Below are positions 1 through 7,330 of a stretch of DNA of 64,000 bases, piece by piece. Source of the stretch: Filimonas effusa (GTDB lineage: Bacteria > Bacteroidota > Bacteroidia > Chitinophagales > Chitinophagaceae); NCBI RefSeq assembly GCF_004118675.1, contig NZ_SDHZ01000004.1, positions 1-64,000 on the forward strand, read 5' to 3'. The translations under genes were made by a program, and so were the position numbers. Position 1 is the first letter of the stretch. Every line of letters begins with the position of its first letter. The notes beneath the pieces were generated by a model. It saw only the letters and a program-made list of their open reading frames with translations. It had not been told where the DNA came from and did no database searches.

Positions 1-101
1 GTTAAACACAGTTGCCTATAAATTGGGTGCAATGATAAATTATTTGCCTGTTTGTTGCTCGTGCGGGGTGTTTGGGGGGATACCAGCGTTCGGTTCCCTG
101 G

Positions 102-119
102 GCAAATGTAAAGGCGACG
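102..119 (-). promoter_or_regulatory. Promoter-like repeat, copy 1
   Basis: Read on the minus strand, this 18-mer contains TACATTTG, which fits the Bacteroidota -7 consensus TAnnTTTG. The same 18-mer, with one mismatch, recurs at 377-394. Both copies have ACCGAAC about 12 to 16 bases upstream on the minus strand. No -33 TTG is visible at the usual distance. It would drive transcription leftward, out of the window. This is pattern-based inference only. Confidence 0.3.
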
Positions 120-144
120 CTCCGTTCGGTGTTTTATGCCTTGA

Positions 145-360
145 TTAGCCAGCATAGATTAGTAAACAATAGCCAAGTGGGAATATATACTTTGCCAATT
201 TAGTCGGAATTAGAATAATGTACGAAGCTGAACTCATTAAAAAACAATGGAGAGGCTTGGAAAACCCCTGATCTTGCCTTCCGGCAAATAATACCAAGAT
301 CGCCAGACCAGCTATAATAATCCCTATAGTTACTTCCTTTAAACCGTTTCTGAATATCAT
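145..360 (-). CDS. Possible small membrane peptide, unknown
   Basis: This 71-residue ORF starts with ATG and has one clear hydrophobic segment at about residues 10-26, followed by a second moderately hydrophobic stretch near the C-terminus. A TATATTTG box on the same strand (378-385) lies 17 bases upstream of the start, which supports expression. I recognise no family. It could be a degenerate fragment, because the flanks carry a direct repeat (102-119 and 377-394) and the composition is unremarkable. I keep it as a low-confidence gene. Confidence 0.3.
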   Translation of the reverse strand: MIFRNGLKEVTIGIIIAGLAILVLFAGRQDQGFSKPLHCFLMSSASYIILIPTKLAKYIFPLGYCLLIYAG

Positions 361-376
361 AAAATCTATTTAAAAT

Positions 377-394
377 GCAAATATAAAGGCGACG
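377..394 (-). promoter_or_regulatory. Promoter-like repeat, copy 2
   Basis: On the minus strand it reads GTCGCCTTTATATTTGC, containing the -7-like box TATATTTG (385 down to 378). It lies 17 bases upstream of the small ORF ending at 145. It differs from the copy at 102-119 at one position. The duplication suggests a conserved promoter module of the mobile element rather than chance, but no -33 element is evident. Confidence 0.35.
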
Positions 395-424
395 TTCAAT
401 GTTCGGTTCGCTATTCGGTAAAAA

Positions 425-595
425 TCAACTAATAGAAACATATGGTTTCCCGTCAGCGTCCAGGAAAATGTTTACTTCATAATCTGCAACAGCAGATATG
501 TGTACATCCTGCGCCTTCAATTCCTTCAGAATTTCCTTTAAGTTATCTATCAGATGCATCTGGTCAGAGGTAAATATAGCAGATTGATCACTCAT
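425..595 (-). CDS. Small acidic protein, unknown (56 aa)
   Basis: A 56-residue ORF starts with ATG at 595 and stops with TGA at 425. It translates as an amphipathic, acidic peptide: an N-terminal helix-like part rich in Leu, Lys and Glu (about residues 13-30), then a likely beta hairpin ending in FLDADGKPYVSIS. A TACCTTTG box on the same strand (616 down to 609) sits 13 bases upstream, consistent with a Bacteroidota promoter. The protein-like composition and the promoter box make it plausible. No family is recognised. It is divergent from the gene at 688. Confidence 0.5.
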   Translation of the reverse strand: MSDQSAIFTSDQMHLIDNLKEILKELKAQDVHISAVADYEVNIFLDADGKPYVSIS

Positions 596-687
596 AAGGT
601 TTTAAGTTCAAAGGTAACAAAATGATCCAGTTAATGTAATCTCTGCTTCCTGCTTTTTATTAATCTTTTAATGAATGATTTTATCAG

Positions 688-1188
688 ATGAATAATGAAA
701 CAGCATTTCTTGTTACTTCAGGATTTAGATACGAGCAGCAGAAGGGAAGTAAAATCCGTTCTCCGGAAATCTTTAATAAACGAGATACTTTCACATGTTT
801 CAATGAAGCTATATTAGCTTTAAACAAGATTCCAGATTACTACTTCAGTGCTGCATTGGCTACTCAATTTCAACTGGATAAATCACTGGATTATGCCGCA
901 GTTCATGACAGTGATGGTGTAATAAATGTAACGAAGATTTATTTGGGATATGCCAGCAATAGAGAGCCGGGTGTATATGTTACTTTACACGGTATATCTC
1001 CTGAAGAATATAACAAAGCTGCCGGAGATGATCTAGCTAAATATCCATTTTTACAAGTTGGAACTACCATCGCCTATAAGGTGATGTCTTATGAGCAAAT
1101 GGAAAAGGAAATTTTGTCCTTCCGGCAAACTCAACGTAATCCAAGATATGTACGGTCTACAAATGGACAGAGACGCAATATGAGATAG
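688..1188 (+). CDS. Hypothetical protein (166 aa)
   Basis: This ATG-started ORF encodes a soluble protein of 166 residues without a signal peptide or membrane segment. The last 20 residues are strongly basic (several Arg and Asn), which might contact nucleic acid. No domain is recognised. It is the first clear gene of the mobile element's accessory segment. Its downstream flank holds a hairpin at 1271-1300. The upstream neighbour (425-595) points the other way, so the two may share a control region at 596-687. Function unknown. Confidence 0.6.
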   Translation: MNNETAFLVTSGFRYEQQKGSKIRSPEIFNKRDTFTCFNEAILALNKIPDYYFSAALATQFQLDKSLDYAAVHDSDGVINVTKIYLGYASNREPGVYVTLHGISPEEYNKAAGDDLAKYPFLQVGTTIAYKVMSYEQMEKEILSFRQTQRNPRYVRSTNGQRRNMR

Positions 1189-1270
1189 TATTTAACTTAT
1201 AGTCCGAAAAGGAAATGGGCAATGCGGGAGCGCAACCCATCAGCGATAGGACTATTGCGGGAATAACCCA

Positions 1271-1300
1271 CAGACCGCCTTCAATTTTTGGGGCGGTTTG
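1271..1300 (+). terminator. Hairpin, possible terminator
   Basis: The arms 1271-1279 and 1292-1300 can pair over nine positions (one G-T), with a T-rich 12-base loop. Only a weak T-tract follows. It lies 80 bases after the gene ending at 1188 and may end its transcript. Confidence 0.3.
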
Positions 1301-1514
1301 CCTTTTGATGACGATAGCTGTAGCCTATTTTTGCTTTCTTGTTCACCATTTTTTCTCCGCGAATGTACGACCTGCCTTTCCGTTCTCAACAAGGGCTTTC
1401 GCGGCGATATACTCACTGCGTTCCGCTATTTATAGCTTGCGCACGATCACCTGATATACGGCTCCCACTAAACAAGGTTGGGATGTGGCCCCCGTAATAT
1501 GACTAAATTTAAAC

Positions 1515-1522
1515 TAACTTTG
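1515..1522 (+). promoter_or_regulatory. -7-like box TAACTTTG
   Basis: TAACTTTG fits TAnnTTTG and lies 21 bases before the ATG at 1544, giving a short leader. No TTG is present about 20 bases further upstream, so only half of the promoter is supported. Confidence 0.4.
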
Positions 1523-1543
1523 GCGGCGCTATCAACCAAATAA

Positions 1544-2113
1544 ATGCCACTTCTTTACGCTACATACAAAGAGGAAATAAAGCCATTGGTCGAGAAATTA
1601 CCAGAGGAAAAGCTGCTTTTTGCCGCTGTCTGGACAGCGGATTATCTTGATAGGCAGTACGGAATCTACTTCAATCACATTGGGCATAAAGAAGAAAGAG
1701 ACGTATTGCAAAATGCAATTGCATTTTTATGGAATGTCGTTGATGATGCCGCTGCAATCAACCTCACTGAACAACGAAGGCATTTGAAATTGGTACGGAA
1801 TATTGATATTGATAACCTCGATTTTGCTATACCTGATCAATGCGGCATTTTAAAAATAATGGAGGCAACTGAAAGTGCCCTCGTTTTTGTAAAAAATAAG
1901 AATGTCAATAATGTAGTAGACATCGGCTGGCATCCGATCGAAGTGCTCAATTCAGTAAAAGATAGCGTCATCCCCTGGTACGAAACCCCGCCAAATTACG
2001 AGATAGATGATCCCTTTTTTAAGGAAGAACTGACTGCTCAAATGAGGTTGTATAGTTTCCTCAATTCCAATGAACCCGTTAGCAGCGCTGAGAAGAAAAT
2101 CTTTAGACTTTGA
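1544..2113 (+). CDS. DUF416-like hypothetical protein
   Basis: The 189-residue soluble protein is largely alpha-helical by composition. Its N-terminal part resembles my recollection of the DUF416 (YjaG) family: a segment around residues 20-45 (LLFAAVWTADYLDRQY, then FNHIG), a Trp-containing helix (IAFLWNVV), and a later AIPD motif near residue 95. I cannot confirm this without a profile search. The function of that family is not established. The start is fixed by an ATG 21 bases after a TAACTTTG box. Two hairpins close the gene, the second with a run of T. It could equally be an orphan immunity-type protein, since such helical proteins are common on mobile elements. Confidence 0.6.
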   Translation: MPLLYATYKEEIKPLVEKLPEEKLLFAAVWTADYLDRQYGIYFNHIGHKEERDVLQNAIAFLWNVVDDAAAINLTEQRRHLKLVRNIDIDNLDFAIPDQCGILKIMEATESALVFVKNKNVNNVVDIGWHPIEVLNSVKDSVIPWYETPPNYEIDDPFFKEELTAQMRLYSFLNSNEPVSSAEKKIFRL

Positions 2114-2130
2114 TACATAACCGATACTTG

Positions 2131-2152
2131 AACCTATACGCTGGTATAGGTT
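2131..2152 (+). terminator. Hairpin after the DUF416-like gene
   Basis: A perfect 9-bp stem (2131-2139 with 2144-2152) and a 4-base loop, 17 bases after the stop codon. It is AU-rich with no long T-tract, so it is a weaker terminator than the one at 2232. Confidence 0.4.
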
Positions 2153-2231
2153 ATTCTAAATAGGGATGCTGATAATAGCGTCGTCCTTTTCCATTAGCAA
2201 GCGCCTCTGATAATTTGTAATAACTCCTATT

Positions 2232-2257
2232 GCCGCCTCACACGAGGCGGCTTTTTT
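2232..2257 (+). terminator. Intrinsic terminator
   Basis: A perfect 8-bp GC-rich stem (GCCGCCTC / GAGGCGGC) with a 4-base loop is followed directly by six T. This is a textbook rho-independent terminator, and it insulates the large inverted repeat that follows. Confidence 0.8.
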
Positions 2258-2292
2258 ATTGGTCCCGTGCCGCAAGCGTCACTGGGTCTCTA

Positions 2293-2499
2293 ATCATTTT
2301 CAAAAGAAAAGAGAAAAAAGAAAACAAAAGTACGGGGTGGGCTAACGAAAAACAAGGCCGGGGTCCCGCAAGAAATATTACCTCCCCAGAGCCTTGCCGG
2401 CTCCGGAAAGGTAATATTTCATGCCCCCAACCTTGTTTTTCGTTAGCCCACCCCGGAGAGATAAGCTTTCTTTTTCTCTTTTTTCTTTTGAAAATGATC
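2293..2499. repeat. Large imperfect inverted repeat, ~91-bp arms
   Basis: The arms 2293-2383 and 2409-2499 are near-perfect reverse complements around a 25-base centre. The outer third is homopurine on one strand (runs of A and G). The middle third contains GGGGTGGGCTAACGAAAAAC in both arms, and the inner end is GAAATATTACCT / AGGTAATATTTC. As a result, ORFs on the two strands encode similar peptides, which shows they are artefacts of the palindrome. There is no gene inside. The fold could be an origin of transfer or single-strand replication, a very strong bidirectional terminator, or a fold-back element. Confidence 0.85.
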
Positions 2500-2518
2500 A
2501 CGCCAAAAAAACACACAA

Positions 2519-2740
2519 ATGAAACATCCTGAAAAATCAAATGCGCCGCTGCCATTAGCAAAGATCATGGCTACATCCTGGGCAATTCAAGCCGAAACGC
2601 ATGTATCACGCAGCCGCGCGTTGTGCTATGCCTGGGGCATCTTCCTCAATGAAAATGTCATGCTTTACCGCTTGGTTTCAAAGCACAGCACCCGTGCCAA
2701 ACCCCAAGTTTCTACAAGCAACCTCACACTTTTTATTTAA
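2519..2740 (+). CDS. Small hypothetical protein (73 aa)
   Basis: The ATG-started 73-residue ORF has a central helix-like part with the pattern KIMATSWAIQ...SRALCYAW. This resembles small helical proteins that often precede plasmid-type genes on Bacteroidota conjugative elements. That resemblance is from memory and unproven. It lies between the large inverted repeat and the DUF932 gene, which starts 53 bases downstream, so the two may be cotranscribed. No signal peptide. It could be spurious. Confidence 0.4.
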   Translation: MKHPEKSNAPLPLAKIMATSWAIQAETHVSRSRALCYAWGIFLNENVMLYRLVSKHSTRAKPQVSTSNLTLFI

Positions 2741-2793
2741 TCACGTTTAACCCTGGCGTATGCCGCCGCCAGTCAAAAATAAACGGCTATTAT

Positions 2794-3852
2794 ATGGCAG
2801 ATAATATAAATTTTAATCAAATCACAGGAAAACACGCTTTTTACTCTGTACGTCAAAAGGCATGGCACGAAAAAGGTTACATAGCGGATAAGTATCAACG
2901 TAGTGGGGATGTACTGGAAGCCTCACAACTCAATTTTGAAGTAGCTAAACGGCCTTTGATAACCTACGATACTATCGGAGAGGAACCAAATGAATTAATT
3001 GTACCAGATGTTAAAGTGCCTGACTTTTTCGCTACTGTGCGCACCGATACAAATCAGCCGCTTGGTGTGGTAGGAAGTGGTTACGAGGTAATCCAGAATA
3101 TTGATGCATTTAGCTTTTTTGATTGCATCGCGGGACCTGAGAATATCTACTACGAAACAGCAGGTGCATTAGGCAAAGGTGAGCGTATTTTTATTACTGC
3201 TAAATTACCCTCTTATATTACTGTTGCGGGGATAGATACAATGGAAAACTATCTATTCCTTACTACATCACACGACGGCAGCGGCTCAATTGTGGCTGCG
3301 TTTACTCCCGTGCGTATCGTGTGTAACAATACCTTAAACGCAGCTTTAGGCAATTGTTCAAATAAAATTAAAATACGGCATACCGCTAATGCAAAGGACA
3401 GGTTAAAAGAAGCACACCGCGTAATGGGTATGGTAAACAAATGTACACCTGCCATCTCTGACACTTTTAACCACTGGGCAAAAATTAGTATAACAGACCA
3501 GCAGGTAAAGGAATTGATTACGCTTGCCTTAGCACCTAACCAGGAGACAATTACCAATATTAAAAAAGGCGAGTGGGAAGAAGTAAGTACCCGGTTTAAA
3601 AATCAACTGGGAGACGCTTTTTCTTATGCATTCGGTAGTGATACGCAATTGATAGAATCAACAAAAGGTAAGTTATTTGGGGCTTACAATGCAGTTACCG
3701 GCTACTTTCAAAATGTCGCAAAGTATGATAATCCTTCCGACCAGGTTAACGCCATTTTATACGGAGGTACAGCCGAAAAGAAAGCCCAAAAAGCATTTAA
3801 TCTGTGTGAATCATTCGCGCAGTATGGCGCTGATGCACTGCAATTTAATTAA
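2794..3852 (+). CDS. DUF932 phage/plasmid-like protein
   Basis: The 352-residue protein matches the DUF932 / phage-plasmid-like family (TIGR03299-type). Recognisable parts are an N-terminal segment with KAWHEKG, the stretch EVIQNIDAFSFFD (about residues 95-107) and the core PVRIVCNNTLNAAL (about residues 172-185) followed by an HTANAKDRL motif. The length is usual for the family. The family is widespread on phages, plasmids and conjugative elements; its molecular role is not established, though it is often placed near DNA-metabolism genes. The ATG at 2794 follows a short AT-rich leader. A strong hairpin follows six bases after the stop. Confidence 0.9.
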   Translation: MADNINFNQITGKHAFYSVRQKAWHEKGYIADKYQRSGDVLEASQLNFEVAKRPLITYDTIGEEPNELIVPDVKVPDFFATVRTDTNQPLGVVGSGYEVIQNIDAFSFFDCIAGPENIYYETAGALGKGERIFITAKLPSYITVAGIDTMENYLFLTTSHDGSGSIVAAFTPVRIVCNNTLNAALGNCSNKIKIRHTANAKDRLKEAHRVMGMVNKCTPAISDTFNHWAKISITDQQVKELITLALAPNQETITNIKKGEWEEVSTRFKNQLGDAFSYAFGSDTQLIESTKGKLFGAYNAVTGYFQNVAKYDNPSDQVNAILYGGTAEKKAQKAFNLCESFAQYGADALQFN

Positions 3853-3857
3853 CCCCA

Positions 3858-3882
3858 TAACCGGGGGCATAGCCCCCGGTTA
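3858..3882 (+). terminator. Hairpin terminator after DUF932 gene
   Basis: A perfect 11-bp GC-rich stem (TAACCGGGGGC / GCCCCCGGTTA) with a 3-base loop, six bases after the stop codon. A short AT-rich tail follows, with no T-run. Confidence 0.6.
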
Positions 3883-3909
3883 ATTCCAATATCATATAAA
3901 TCGTTCCCA

Positions 3910-4110
3910 ATGGCTAAACATGCCTTATACGTCATCGTTAGGGTGATGGTAGACTCCGCATTGCCTGACAAAAAGCAGATTATTAACCAATTCGAAAAAC
4001 AAAGCGAAGAAATCAGTTTTCCCGGTTCGCCAGACATAGAAATCCTAAATGTCAGGTGGATAGATACCTGGCCGAAAGATCCGGCATCCGGGGAGCCTTG
4101 GACATTGTAA
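3910..4110 (+). CDS. Small hypothetical protein (66 aa)
   Basis: The ATG-started 66-residue ORF reads like a compact alpha/beta protein: a beta strand (HALYVIVRVMV), a helix rich in Lys and Glu, then a second strand and a Trp-rich C-terminus (RWIDTWPKD). It follows the DUF932 terminator and precedes the DUF3560 gene by 29 bases. Small proteins in this position are common on related elements. No family recognised. Confidence 0.5.
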   Translation: MAKHALYVIVRVMVDSALPDKKQIINQFEKQSEEISFPGSPDIEILNVRWIDTWPKDPASGEPWTL

Positions 4111-4139
4111 ACAATTTAATCACTATAAAAAATATTATT

Positions 4140-4979
4140 ATGAAACACAATTTTGAACAACGCAAGCAGAACCGCATTGATAATGCTATTGAACAATCTG
4201 AAAAGAATACCCGTTTGTCGGTGCAGCAATATAATGAAGCGGATAAAATAGCATCATTTATTCCAATGGGCCAGCCGATTTTGATAGGGCATCATTCAGA
4301 AAAAAGGCACCGCCGCGACCTGGATCGAATACACAATTTACACGGCCAGTCCATTAAATCAACTGAAAAGGCCGCCTATTATGCTGATAAGGCAAAAACC
4401 ATTGAAAGCAACACCGCTATTTTCTCCGATGATCCGCAGGCGCTGGATAAACTTCGTACAAAATTAAAGGAGTATGAAGACCTGCAAACCTATATGAAGG
4501 CTGTTAATAAGTGCATCAAAAAGAAGGATAAAGAAGCATTTTTAAAGTTACCCGGAAGCAGTGAAGAGAAATGGATCGATTTAAATACTCCAGATTGTTG
4601 TAAACAAATAGGTTTCCCTCATTACAAATTGACAAATAACGGTGCCGAAATTAGAAGATTGAAAGCACGTATTAAGCAATTAGAGAACGTGGAGAAATGG
4701 GAATCTTCCGAATCAGAACACAATGGCGTTACACTTAGAATAAACGTGGAAGCCAACCGCGTACAATTGTTATTCCCAGGTAAACCGGAAGAAAAAATCA
4801 GATCTATTTTAAAATCCCATTGTTTTCGTTGGACACCTTCAGAAAAGGCTTGGCAGCGGCATTTAAACGGTTCCGGCATCTACGCCGCAAAATCTGCTTT
4901 GCGTGACATTGCTAATAAAACGCTTCCACAAAAAGAAGAACCTGCACAGGGGGACGTATTGCCAGACAGTCAGGATTGA
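4140..4979 (+). CDS. DUF3560 domain-containing protein
   Basis: Taking the ATG at 4140 gives a 279-residue protein. Its first 80 residues match the DUF3560 family: an Arg/Asn-rich start, then PMGQPILIGHHSEKRHRRD and a following helix with KAAYYADKA. Long Lys/Glu-rich helices follow, and the C-terminus has a compact segment with FRWTPSEKAWQRHLNG near residues 230-245. The family occurs on plasmids, phages and conjugative elements, and its role is unknown. An in-frame upstream start at 4056 would overlap the previous gene and adds 28 residues of unlikely composition, so I rejected it. A perfect 13-bp hairpin follows the gene. Confidence 0.85.
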   Translation: MKHNFEQRKQNRIDNAIEQSEKNTRLSVQQYNEADKIASFIPMGQPILIGHHSEKRHRRDLDRIHNLHGQSIKSTEKAAYYADKAKTIESNTAIFSDDPQALDKLRTKLKEYEDLQTYMKAVNKCIKKKDKEAFLKLPGSSEEKWIDLNTPDCCKQIGFPHYKLTNNGAEIRRLKARIKQLENVEKWESSESEHNGVTLRINVEANRVQLLFPGKPEEKIRSILKSHCFRWTPSEKAWQRHLNGSGIYAAKSALRDIANKTLPQKEEPAQGDVLPDSQD

Positions 4980-4990
4980 AATAGCACATA

Positions 4991-5020
4991 TATATACCGG
5001 CCCATGCGGGCCGGTATATA
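4991..5020 (+). terminator. Hairpin terminator after DUF3560 gene
   Basis: A perfect 13-bp stem (TATATACCGGCCC / GGGCCGGTATATA) with a 4-base loop begins 12 bases after the stop codon. It has no T-run, but it is very stable and symmetric. Confidence 0.6.
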
Positions 5021-5080
5021 ACCAGATGTAAACCTTAAAACCGGCAGCGTTCCCGGTCACCCCCTGAGCGCACCTTTTTT

Positions 5081-5380
5081 ATGGCTTGGAGTATATCAAT
5101 ATCACCGGATGGCTGGAATGATATATATGATGCATGTCACGCCAGTGAAAAGCATTTTTTATTAGATGCTATCAATGAAACTGCCTCACAAAAGGGATTT
5201 CCTGGTATATCAGACGCCGCTGCGGAAGAAATTGCACAGGAAGCATTGGCTAATCTGGTCTTTCAGATTATCCAGGAAACGGATACGTGTGATAACGGCG
5301 GCGGCAAATATTGGATTGATCCCAAAGGATTTTATAAAATAGATTTATCAGAAAGCGGAAAGAGTGAATCAGCTTACTAA
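5081..5380 (+). CDS. Hypothetical protein (99 aa)
   Basis: The ATG-started ORF encodes an acidic, mostly helical 99-residue protein. Features are Trp residues near the N-terminus (MAWSISISPDGWND), an Ala/Glu-rich helix in the middle (AAAEEIAQEALANLVFQII) and a short Gly-rich turn near residue 78. No signal peptide or membrane segment. No family is recognised. It is one of several unlinked small genes of the element's accessory part. Confidence 0.6.
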   Translation: MAWSISISPDGWNDIYDACHASEKHFLLDAINETASQKGFPGISDAAAEEIAQEALANLVFQIIQETDTCDNGGGKYWIDPKGFYKIDLSESGKSESAY

Positions 5381-5482
5381 GTGAGCTATCTCACAGGCAT
5401 GGTGTGAAATCAGCTTTTAGATTTATTTTTTACAACTAGTTGTTAACCGTTATCCTGACGGAAATAATCAGGTACATCATTT

Positions 5483-5896
5483 ATGAAGCCTCTAATTATT
5501 GGTGAATATTACACCGTTATAGATAAACTATTACCCAATTATAAAACCCGTCGTTGGCATATGAAAGTTACCGGATACAATGTTGATTTGTCCTGCTTTG
5601 AAATAAAGAGCAGTTTAGCGGGAGACTCGATTTATTTAGCCAATGGGCAGCATTTTAAAAACTCCTTAATCATAGAAGGGACAGAGTTCCCATTTAAAAC
5701 TGAAATTGATTTTGGTATTTCCGCTATTCAGCCAGTTTATTTCTTTATCACTACAGATTACGAGGGGTTAAGGTCTATACTCTTAGAAAAATGTATTAGC
5801 CTTTCCAATGACCTGTTAATGCGCATTTATTATCGGCCGTACCTTCCTTCAGATCGCAGACTTTGGTGGTTTGCCCCTTTTGAACGTCTATTTTAA
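5483..5896 (+). CDS. Hypothetical protein (137 aa)
   Basis: The ATG-started 137-residue protein is rich in beta-prone segments (YYTVIDKLLPNY, WHMKVTGYNVDLSCFEIKS) and carries a Leu-rich helix and a C-terminus with RIYYRPYLPSDRRLWWF. It looks like a small soluble beta-rich domain. I do not recognise the family. A 12-base palindrome (ACAACTAGTTGT, 5432-5443) lies 39 bases before the start and could be an operator. A GC-rich hairpin pair follows the stop. Confidence 0.6.
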   Translation: MKPLIIGEYYTVIDKLLPNYKTRRWHMKVTGYNVDLSCFEIKSSLAGDSIYLANGQHFKNSLIIEGTEFPFKTEIDFGISAIQPVYFFITTDYEGLRSILLEKCISLSNDLLMRIYYRPYLPSDRRLWWFAPFERLF

Positions 5897-5936
5897 CAGT
5901 TCCCAGGCAAAGGCTGCAAATGCTGAAACCCATTAG

Positions 5937-5956
5937 CCCCGGCCAGCGGGCCGGGG
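5937..5956 (+). terminator. GC hairpin after the 137-aa gene
   Basis: A perfect 8-bp stem (CCCCGGCC / GGCCGGGG) with a 4-base loop, 40 bases after the stop codon and directly in front of a second hairpin at 5958. Confidence 0.55.
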
Positions 5957-5957
5957 A

Positions 5958-5987
5958 TTACTTTCTTTGAATCCGCAAAGAAAGTAA
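5958..5987 (+). repeat. TTACTTTCTTTG hairpin, copy 1
   Basis: A perfect 12-bp stem (TTACTTTCTTTG / CAAAGAAAGTAA) with a 6-base loop ending in TCCG, followed by CAAAGAAACGG. An almost identical hairpin stands at 7253-7283. In both places GGCTGCAAATG lies upstream, and both follow a gene end and a separate GC-richer hairpin. Hairpins of this sequence type occur widely in bacterial intergenic regions, so it is probably a dispersed repeat that also terminates transcription. Confidence 0.75.
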
Positions 5988-6061
5988 CAAAGAAACGGCA
6001 TTCGCTCGTTTCCATTCTTTTTCAACACTCATTACACATCACATCCCTGCTGAGGGAATAA

Positions 6062-7177
6062 ATGATTATTGTTATGTCCAGTATTGATAATATTCAATCT
6101 ACTATAGTGCCTATTACCGAAAGCGGTAATTATAATCTTCATGATTATGATAAATATATAGTCGCGTTTTCGGGCGGCAAAGATTCTACAGCCTGTTTTT
6201 TATACTTGTTGGATCAAGGTATCCCATTGTCTAAAATTGAATTATGGCACCATGACATTGACGGACGGGAACAGACGTTAATGGATTGGGAGGTTACACC
6301 AGCTTATTGCCGGGCGTTTGCGGAAGCATTCAACGTCCCGATTTATTTTTCCTGGAAGCAAGGTGGATTTAGGAGGGAAATGTTACGGGAGAACGCTTTA
6401 ACGGCTCCGGTTAATTTCGAATGTCCAGACGGCAGCATTCAAACAACTGGCGGCAAAACCGGCAAACCTAATACAAGGTTACGTTTCCCGCAGGTTACAC
6501 CTGATTTATCATTGCGCTGGTGTTCTTCTTACCTTAAAATTGATGTTGGCGTTAAGGCATTGGTAAACCAGAATAGATTTAACGGGAAACGTACACTATT
6601 TATATCCGGTGAACGGGGAGAGGAAAGCCCTGCCAGGGCAAAATATAAAATGTGGGAAACTGACAAAGCGGATTGCCGTTATCGTGAGACATTCTCTAAA
6701 ACTGTAACCCATACTAGCAACGGAATGGCCCAAACCAAAGTGCGTAGAATCATAAGAGGCAAAAAACACCGACATGTCGATAGGTACAGGCCCATTTTAA
6801 ACTGGAAAGAAAAACAGGTGTGGGATATTATCAAAGCACATAGAGTACGGGTACATCCTTGTTATTACCTTGGGTACTCTCGTTGCTCCTGTAAGTTCTG
6901 CATTTTTGGCAATCCTGATCAATTTGCAACCAGCTATAGAATAAGCCCCGATCAAGGTAATGCCCTGATGGCTTATGAAGAACAGTTTGGGGTGACCATG
7001 AAACGAAATACCACGCTGGCTGCTTGTATTGATTCTGGAAAACCATTTGTCAACCTTGATGATGAAAATGTCATAGTTGCAACCTCTTATACTTATGATC
7101 TGCCTGTTAGAATGAGCCAGAGCGAACATTGGTTGCTACCTGTTGGAGCATATAAAAGAGGTTGTTCAGAAAGGTAA
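6062..7177 (+). CDS. PAPS reductase-like ATP pyrophosphatase
   Basis: The 371-residue protein belongs to the adenine-nucleotide alpha-hydrolase (PAPS reductase / DndC-like) superfamily. The PP-loop SGGKDS is at residues 37-42, followed by the usual strand and helix and by WHHDIDG near residue 61. Further on are LRWCSSYLK, an ISGERGEES segment, and a Cys-rich motif CSCKFCIFGNP near residue 278 that could bind an Fe-S cluster or zinc. Such enzymes adenylate a substrate and activate or reduce sulfur; the actual substrate cannot be read from the sequence. It is longer than assimilatory CysH and no sulfate-assimilation genes are nearby, so a role in nucleic-acid or element-specific chemistry is more likely than housekeeping. 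The ATG at 6062 is chosen; a second in-frame Met four codons on is equally possible. Confidence 0.85.
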   Translation: MIIVMSSIDNIQSTIVPITESGNYNLHDYDKYIVAFSGGKDSTACFLYLLDQGIPLSKIELWHHDIDGREQTLMDWEVTPAYCRAFAEAFNVPIYFSWKQGGFRREMLRENALTAPVNFECPDGSIQTTGGKTGKPNTRLRFPQVTPDLSLRWCSSYLKIDVGVKALVNQNRFNGKRTLFISGERGEESPARAKYKMWETDKADCRYRETFSKTVTHTSNGMAQTKVRRIIRGKKHRHVDRYRPILNWKEKQVWDIIKAHRVRVHPCYYLGYSRCSCKFCIFGNPDQFATSYRISPDQGNALMAYEEQFGVTMKRNTTLAACIDSGKPFVNLDDENVIVATSYTYDLPVRMSQSEHWLLPVGAYKRGCSER

Positions 7178-7197
7178 TGGCATTTGTTACAAACGCC

Positions 7198-7224
7198 GCA
7201 GTATCGCTATCCTGGCGATACTGC
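7198..7224 (+). terminator. Hairpin after the PAPS reductase-like gene
   Basis: A perfect 10-bp stem (GCAGTATCGC / GCGATACTGC) with a 7-base loop, 20 bases after the stop codon. It is followed by the TTACTTTCTTTG hairpin, the same arrangement as at 5937-5987. Confidence 0.55.
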
Positions 7225-7252
7225 GCTGGCAGCGGCTGCAAATGTATCAGCC

Positions 7253-7283
7253 TTACTTTCTTTGACATCCGCAAAGAAAGTAA
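7253..7283 (+). repeat. TTACTTTCTTTG hairpin, copy 2
   Basis: The same 12-bp stem as at 5958, here with a 7-base loop and again followed by CAAAGAAACGG. It is the second copy of a dispersed hairpin repeat on this element. Confidence 0.75.
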
Positions 7284-7330
7284 CAAAGAAACGGTGGTAA
7301 CAGGATATTGAACATCTTTCCCAAAATCGG

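Larger units (their letters stand above)
1189..1543. other. Intergenic stretch with one hairpin
   Basis: I see no convincing gene here. An ORF at 1215-1454 has a composition unlike a real protein (a duplicated YSLR motif over a repeat in the DNA) and no promoter. The stretch contains a 9-bp hairpin with one G-T pair (1271-1300) and, near its right end, a -7-like box (1515-1522). Confidence 0.4.

Noticed and set aside
1215-1454. 79-codon ORF on the plus strand
   Set aside because: Unlike a real protein (duplicated YSLR segment over a DNA repeat, no promoter, crosses a hairpin).
2230-2561. Two ORFs of about 100 codons on opposite strands
   Set aside because: Both lie over the large palindrome and encode similar peptides only because the arms are inverted copies.
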